In this document: piece by piece, positions 58,223 through 64,000 of the stretch
Numbering within the stretch: position 1 is the stretch's first letter
Layout: every line of letters begins with the position of its first letter
From: Ciona intestinalis
Lineage: Eukaryota; Chordata; Ascidiacea; Phlebobranchia; Cionidae
Reading direction: 5' to 3'
NCBI RefSeq assembly: GCF_000224145.3
Contig: NW_004190371.2
Span: forward strand, 248,001-312,000
DNA length: 64,000 nucleotides
Position numbers and translations under genes: made by a program
The notes under the pieces: generated by a model
The model's input: only the letters and a program-made list of their open reading frames with translations
What the model was told of the DNA's origin: nothing
Databases searched by the model: none

Positions 58223-59518
58223 CTTTGTTTGACCAAGTTATTCCTGAAGTTATACTAACGTTGTCCTGCTACGTCGTCATTGTTTATACATCAGATAGGA
58301 CATGATAACACAGCGTCAGCCTCGTACACCACCGCGCAATATTACTAGCAAACGCTTTGTTTTGTACCTGTAACCAACCAATAAAAAACAAGGCATGTAG
58401 GGAACGCACCTGTACGATAAATAGGCCGGAAATGGAAAACGAAAAACTTAAAGCTACGGTGCATTACAGGGCAAAATATTAATGCGAAAATCTTGTAGTC
58501 TGCGTTTTTATAAACAGGCGCAGTCTAGACCTTTCTTAAATCGATAAATAAGCTAATTCTGATTAAATTGTCTAGGCGAACACACGCATCGGCAATGCCT
58601 GTGCAATTTTGTGGCTAATGGGGGTGTAACTGAAGATGTAACTGGCTGGGCAATAACCCAGTTGTCACGTGATGTTTGGGATGTCACGTACTCTGGTAAA
58701 GTTTAAACAAAAACTTATATTTCAGTTATAAATAGCATTTATATGTGCAAACATAATAACAACATTTATGTGTACCACAAGAATAAATAAATTACTTTCA
58801 TTGAAGCATAAAATGTTTGTAAGGGATTTGTTTTCTGGGTTCAAACTTAAATATTTAAGTTCTACTAAATACCAAACTTCTCAACTTTCTACTTACACTA
58901 CTACAAAAAATGTTGTAAATATAATACTGTTGATATTTCTTGGCCTTGCTAAGCTTTGCCATATCAGTTCATTTGATACTTCAATACATGCTGTTCCTTC
59001 TAATTGAAAACAGTGAAATACACATCATAAATGTCTGATTTTAAAGTTACAAGGTAAACAGTTTCAATAAATATACTTCATTAACCACATCTGATACATT
59101 GCATATAATGTTTAATCCACCATTCAATATTAAATACAGAGTTATCTAATATCACCTACAATTGTATAAAATATGCTACAGGAATACAAAGAAACTGTTA
59201 GTGTACGTAAAAATAACTCAATTAGCATTATAAATAAATTACCACGATTCACGCGGAATGAATATAAGAAATGCAAATTTTATATATAATCTCAAATTAA
59301 TTAATATATCAGTAACAACTAACATTTTGAAATCAAAATGTGTAGCCGGCTGCTTACATAGCACGGGTTCAAATTAAAGTTAATTCAATTTAACTTAATT
59401 TTTTAAAGTATTTAGAACTATGCAATAAACAAAAAATACTCATTTAAATCAAGTTTACATTGGTTCTTGCTACACTGTCATATACTACAACACTATCTCT
59501 AAAATATATAATTTAATC
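58223..59518. other. SOS promoter side and NUDT14 3' flank
   Basis: 58223-58700 is locally GC-richer and presumably holds the SOS promoter ('tacgtcgtcattg', 'gttgtcacgtgatg'). 58700-59518 is AT-rich with no gene seen; the open frame at 58768-59007 has no recognisable domain. Confidence 0.4.
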
Positions 59519-61983
59519 TCAATCAACTTGTTCAAAATTTTCTGCCTTGTTATTTAGAAACCACTGCAGGGCAAACAGAACCCCAACAGGTCTATTGGTA
59601 ACAGTGGTGTCTTCAATAAATGACTTGATATCTTTCAATGGTAGATTGTACAAGTCAATCATTTCCCCTTCCTCATCACAGCCACCACCTTCACTGACCT
59701 ATTAAGTTTTGGTTAAGACACTGAAACAATATGCAGTTTGCGTATCATGTTATGTAACAGGAAGTCAATGCATCATCATAAAGCAAAAGAACATTCTTAT
59801 TAGTTATTGTTTTGCACAGCTTTTCATACATTATCAAAACTATAAATCATATTGTACATACATTACCTTGTAGACTGTACCAGTACAATATACTTTGTTT
59901 TGGTATAACTATAAAATTAATGTAAAATCAAAACCAAGAGTAATGATTGGAATAGATCAAAAATACCTTCATAGAGTTATCCACTTGTGCATAATATAAA
60001 AACTGCAAGCTTCCAGATGTTCCCACTCCATTCCTGGAGTTAAATAAATGAAAAAATTAACTAAATGATGAAATATTTAAACATACTTTAAAATGTTTTT
60101 AAAAGCAACAAACTACTAATTCGCTAAATTTATAATTAAAACCAGATGTATTTTGGATATTCTTTATAACACACATATTACTATATAATCATATACATTA
60201 CAAATTACTGCCTACTTTTCATAACATTTAATGAGTTCTGTTCAAACCTTGTCACTGCTAACATTGTTGGCATATATGTCCTTGTGCGAGACACTTAAGC
60301 GGACACAAATTGTTTAAAACATAGCACTTGTGTTTTTTCTTGCTCCGCAAGGCAAGAGTAAATAAGTGACATTCACATTAGTGTGTACCTGTACTCTGAT
60401 ATTAACTGTAGCTTATCAGCTTCTATCTCATAACCAGTCTCCTCCAACACTTCACTTGCAGCAATGGCTTGTGGTGGTTCCTTCCTATCCATTATACCAG
60501 CACATAACTCATATGTTATCCCATCTGATGGCTTGGGCTCTGAAGATGTGACAAAGGACCTTTTTAATATCATATTTTAAGTTACATTCATAAAGGTTAT
60601 GTATTATGATCTTGAGTTTGCTTGTGTGGTATTAGGCTTAAAGGTATTAATGAAATGTGTATACTATACTGTATATTATGTTTGGTTTAACACACAATTT
60701 GGACAACCTAGTGAAGACCACAATGATATTACTTACAAGTGCAAAGATATACCATTGTGGGCATATGTGTTCCTGAACAAGAGACAGCAATTGCTCTAAC
60801 ACAATATTTTCTTATCAGCCATACAATAAAAATTTATTCTATTAAAATAATCAGCAACAAAGTTACATTTGTGGTAACTCGTAAGTGGGTGTATGAAACA
60901 GAACATCCTTGCTATAAGGACTATCATTACCCATCACACAGGGATAAATAAGTTACATATATTTATTCACTGAAGATAAGAACGAAGAAGCAAACGTACT
61001 TACCAGGTTGATCATTTGTTTTCTCAGCATAGTGACACATGGTCATGTACACAGCTTGAAAAATAACAAACGTTTCAATACACATATGTCCAGTAATTTA
61101 AAAAACAGATGCAATAATATTACGATTAGTTTTAAAATGGCAATAAGCTTAATCTCTATTAAATTAGTAGATACTCTTCAGGCAAAAAATGAAGGTGTAT
61201 TTTAAGAATAAAAAATAATATTAGAAACAGGGTCTAAACTGTAGAGGGGTATAACAGATTGTTTTAAGTATGTACCGGTATCTGGCTGTTTTACAAAGTA
61301 GCAGTTGAAATATACATCTAAAATTCACTATGATTTGGGGGTTTTGAGTTTAAATTTCAAGGCACACATACAAATACAATGTACAACCACTAAATGAAAA
61401 CAGCTAAAAATGCATGAAGCATAAAATTCATACAAAAAATCTTAAAATCTTTATTTTACTAAAAAATCTATAACGGAATCTCAGGAACAGTTACAGAACA
61501 AATTTAAAGGAATAACTTAATAAAAAAAGCAACTCACCTGGACGAAACTGTCGGACAAGAACCACACTCTTGATTGATACATCAAAGATTAAAATCGCAA
61601 CACTGTTAAATGTAAATTGTAAAAATAGATTTTTGGGAGCACAAAATCAGTTATAAAAATAGGTTGGGACGCTTTTTAGTTACCTGTCATGTACAATCAT
61701 ATAATCCCAAATCTTGTCTTTTCCTGCCTGTTAATATGATTTTATTTTAATTAGATTAGTGTGTCAATATAATTGTACAAGAAACCAATAAAAAAATTTA
61801 ACCTTAAATTAGTATTGTTTAATGGTAATAAAACTGACCAAACCGTTATATGCAACATCAAAATCAAGAAGATAAAGAGACAGAATTGGTAAATTTTCCT
61901 ACCTGGGTGTATTTTAGTCGTCTAGGACGAATGAAATTAGATTCTTTTAGTCCATTTACAGATATAATTTTAACATCATCCAT
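59519..61983 (-). CDS. NUDT14: UDP-sugar pyrophosphatase, NUDT14-like Nudix hydrolase (7 exons, 212 aa)
   Basis: Hydrolyses UDP-glucose and related sugar nucleotides to sugar-1-phosphate and UMP. Exons 61903-61983, 61684-61727, 61538-61602, 61004-61054, 60389-60539, 59967-60033, 59519-59698; phases agree and 212 aa is close to human NUDT14 (222). Visible matches: FIRPRRLKYTQ, KIWDYMIVHDSVAILIFDVS, VVLVRQFRPAVYM, then the Nudix box ELCAGIMDRKEPPQAIAASE followed by VLEETGYE, GVGTSGSLQFLYYAQV, EGGGCDEEGEMIDLYNLPL and FALQWFLNNK at the end. As in mammalian NUDT14, the first Arg of the consensus REUXEE is not kept (here S-E-V-L-E-E); the catalytic EE pair is present. Start ATG at 61983 is the only one in frame upstream of the conserved part. 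Divergent from AMACR. Confidence 0.93.
60250..60305 (+). repeat. Short repeat with CCTTGGGCAAGACACTT-like core, copy
   Basis: 'ggcatatatgtccttgtgcg' then 'agacacttaagcggacac'; related to 60757-60800 and (inverted) 283-320. In a NUDT14 intron. Confidence 0.5.
60757..60967 (+). repeat. Repeat with 'ggcatatgtg' head and 'ggataaataagttacatata' tail
   Basis: Head matches 60250-60305; tail 'tggtaactcgtaagtgggtg...gggataaataagttac' resembles pieces at 37903-37960 and 55529-55560. Probably one composite SINE- or MITE-like family. Confidence 0.5.
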
Positions 61984-62508
61984 TGTTTTAGGAGTAAATT
62001 TGTTGATTTACAACGAAAACGGGACTTTCAAATTCTTTGGGACCAGTGAAGCTCAAGTTTCTTCTCGGGTGATTCCCCTAAACGTCATCAGTGTTCTCAA
62101 ACGAAAAGATATTAATTAAAAGACTACACAAAGCTATATTTTTTAGCCTAACTAGATGCAAACCCAATGCGGAAGCAAACTTTATTTAACGTATGCTTAT
62201 CCTGAAAGCAAAATTTTAATATCTACATGGTGTCACGGGTAAACAATGTAATGTTGGCAAAACAACTTGGAATCACTTATGCAAAGTTTTAAGTTCATAC
62301 TTCGTAGATCACGTATTTCCTCTTGTAAACAATAATTTATAGTGCGCAATGAAATGAAAAATGTTTGGATTTGTTGTTTGAATATAAATTAATACCCAGA
62401 AAAGCAATTTTAATATCACATTAATAGCCTGTTGCATATGTACCGTTCCACAACTTCATACCTTTTCTAGGTTATACCTATTGACTTTTAATAAATGAAC
62501 GAACAATA
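61984..62508. promoter_or_regulatory. Bidirectional intergenic region NUDT14 / AMACR
   Basis: 526 bp between two divergent ATGs; both promoters must lie here or overlap 5' UTRs. No TATA box is evident at either side. 'cataccttttctag' at 62457-62470 is a good splice-acceptor-like sequence 38 bp before the AMACR ATG. Confidence 0.5.
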
Positions 62509-64000
62509 ATGGCTTTGGCTGGGATAAAAGTGCTTGAACTAGCTGGGCTTGCACCCACACCTTTTGCTGGGATGATCTTGGCTGATTTTGGTGCAAAGGT
62601 CGTTCGTTTAGATCGAATTGTTGAAAGTACCCCTGACACAATGGCAAGGTATTCACTTAAATTACATGTAGACAATAACGTACTTTGTTTCTATTCGAGT
62701 GAGGTCCTACAGTATGGTACCTTAAATTTAGACTGGATAGCCCATTACTCCGACGCCCAGATTCCAGGGTAACACAAATCTTAACAGATGTTAAAGCCTG
62801 TCCCTTCCTCAATAGTTCTTTATTGGTGATAGAGTAATATGTTTACTTTCATTGACAGGGGGAAACGTTCTATTTGTGTTGATTTAAAGCAAGCAGATGG
62901 TGTAAATGTGGTCAGAAAACTTGCCAAGAAATCTGACGTTTTGATCGAACCATTTCGACCAGGTTTGTGTGTGGTTGTTGTTTAAATACTGACACTTGCA
63001 TCATGACTAAAGGATACTAGGTTCAATGCTCGACACTGATGATAGGCGTATGTAGTATATAAACTTCCTATGAAACAGGTATAATGGAAAAGCTTGGCCT
63101 TGGCCCTGCAAGGTTATTGGAAGAAAATCCACGGCTAGTTTATGTTCGTTTGAGTGGTTTCGGGCAAAATGGTCCATACAGGAATAAAGCTGGGCATGAT
63201 ATTAATTATATCGCAACTTCTGGTGAGCATTATTATTAACTGATTTTAGAAACATAATGAAAGTTTAAATATAGTAGATAAAGCATGGTAATGTAAAACA
63301 CATTGGTAATGTAAACACAATATGGTAGAACATGCTTAATACATAAGATAAAGTATGGACAGACTCTATTCTGTGGTTTAAAACAAATTTAAACTGTAAA
63401 AAAACAATCATTTTTTTCAGGTGTGTTGTCCATGCTGAGACGTAAAGATGAAAAACCTACAGCTCCTGTCAATTTGTTGGCTGATTTTGCAGGTATTTTA
63501 TTTAGGCCTTCTTTATAATGACATATCTGTGCATAATAATATATGAGAAAAGTTTAGATAGTGATATGAACACTTAATATTGTAAGGTACAAATTTGCAA
63601 TATGGTATTAGTAGTTTAGTCACACCTACTTTATCAGGTGGAGGACTAACCTCAGCATTTGGTGTTGTTACTGCTTTGTTTGAAAGGGAAAGATCTGGAA
63701 AAGGTCAAGTTATTGACGCAAACATGGTAAGATTATAAACTCATACAAACAGGAGTGGAATTTAGCCAGAAATCACTTAAAATATTCCGGAAGCTAAATA
63801 ATTATTTTTAATTTACCAGAACCTCTATTTCACAAGACACTGTAATCCAAATTACAATAAAATAATTGTTTTTTTATCTGAATTTTTGTCCAAAATATTC
63901 TCCAATATTTGCAGGTCGAGGGGTCAGCGTACGTCTCGTCATTTTTGTTTTGCAATCGCTTTTTGATGCCGAATCCACCGGGTGAGAACATACTTGACAC
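62509..64000 (+). CDS. AMACR: Alpha-methylacyl-CoA racemase (5' part; continues beyond the right edge)
   Basis: Interconverts 2R- and 2S-methylacyl-CoAs for peroxisomal/mitochondrial beta-oxidation of branched fatty acids and bile-acid intermediates (CoA-transferase III fold). Exons 62509-62648, 62859-62962, 63079-63222, 63421-63492, 63638-63726, 63915 to the edge; all GT-AG and in phase. The protein reads [151 protein letters not shown]. The catalytic His (GHDINY) and Asp (LLADFAG) of the family are both present. About half of the protein is in the window. Confidence 0.96.

Noticed and set aside
61850-62119. Plus-strand 89-codon frame
   Set aside because: Antisense to NUDT14 exon 1 and its upstream region.

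Overview
The window looks like tunicate (Ciona-type ascidian) genomic DNA. This is an inference from three things: AT-rich sequence with short GT-AG introns; a chordate gene set (SOS, GIT, PDIA3/ERp57, FBXO34/46, NUDT14, AMACR, NAXE, PIF1, an ANKLE1-like LEM/GIY-YIG nuclease, mitochondrial EF-Tu) packed into 64 kb; and many short non-autonomous DNA transposons. There are two assembly gaps (3022-3071 and 57309-57433). I saw no CRISPR, operon or bacterial features and no clear tRNA or rRNA gene.

Layout. 1-2.4 kb: 5' half of mitochondrial EF-Tu (TUFM) on the minus strand, running off the left edge. 2.4-14.6 kb: a repeat-rich block with two hAT-like elements with intact 8-bp target duplications, a 64-bp perfect palindrome, two diverged copies of an unknown repeat and several MITEs; it surrounds one clear gene, a single-exon LEM + GIY-YIG endonuclease (7.9-9.1 kb), and a doubtful 34-codon spliced gene (12.3-12.6 kb). 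14.6-26.1 kb: the 17-exon GIT Arf-GAP/scaffold gene (minus). 27.0-27.9 kb: intronless NAXE (plus), tail-to-tail with intronless PIF1 helicase (28.1-30.0 kb, minus). 31.6-36.1 kb: PDIA3 (minus). 37.6-41.4 kb: FBXO34/46-type F-box gene (minus). 47.0-58.2 kb: SOS Ras/Rac exchange factor (minus), broken by an assembly gap in the histone-fold/DH part and showing an apparent one-base shift in a G7 run near its 3' end. 59.5-62.0 kb: NUDT14-like UDP-sugar pyrophosphatase (minus), head-to-head with AMACR (plus, 62.5 kb to the right edge).

The most interesting structure is inside PDIA3. Between the exon with the CGHC active site and the next constant exon lie three tandem versions of the same exon (118, 118 and 115 bp). 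Each is open in frame, has AG/GT borders, enters in phase 0 and leaves in phase 1. Each encodes a different version of the segment carrying the structural Cys pair and the cis-proline loop of the first thioredoxin domain. The phases allow only one to be used per mRNA, so the gene may make three ERp57 isoforms by mutually exclusive splicing. An XBP1/ATF6-type UPRE (TGACGTGG) lies about 100 bp upstream of its ATG.

The genes are ordinary nuclear housekeeping and signalling genes with no evident common pathway. Two pairs share intergenic space: NUDT14/AMACR (526 bp, divergent) and NAXE/PIF1 (convergent, with poly(A) signals placed so that the 3' ends may overlap).
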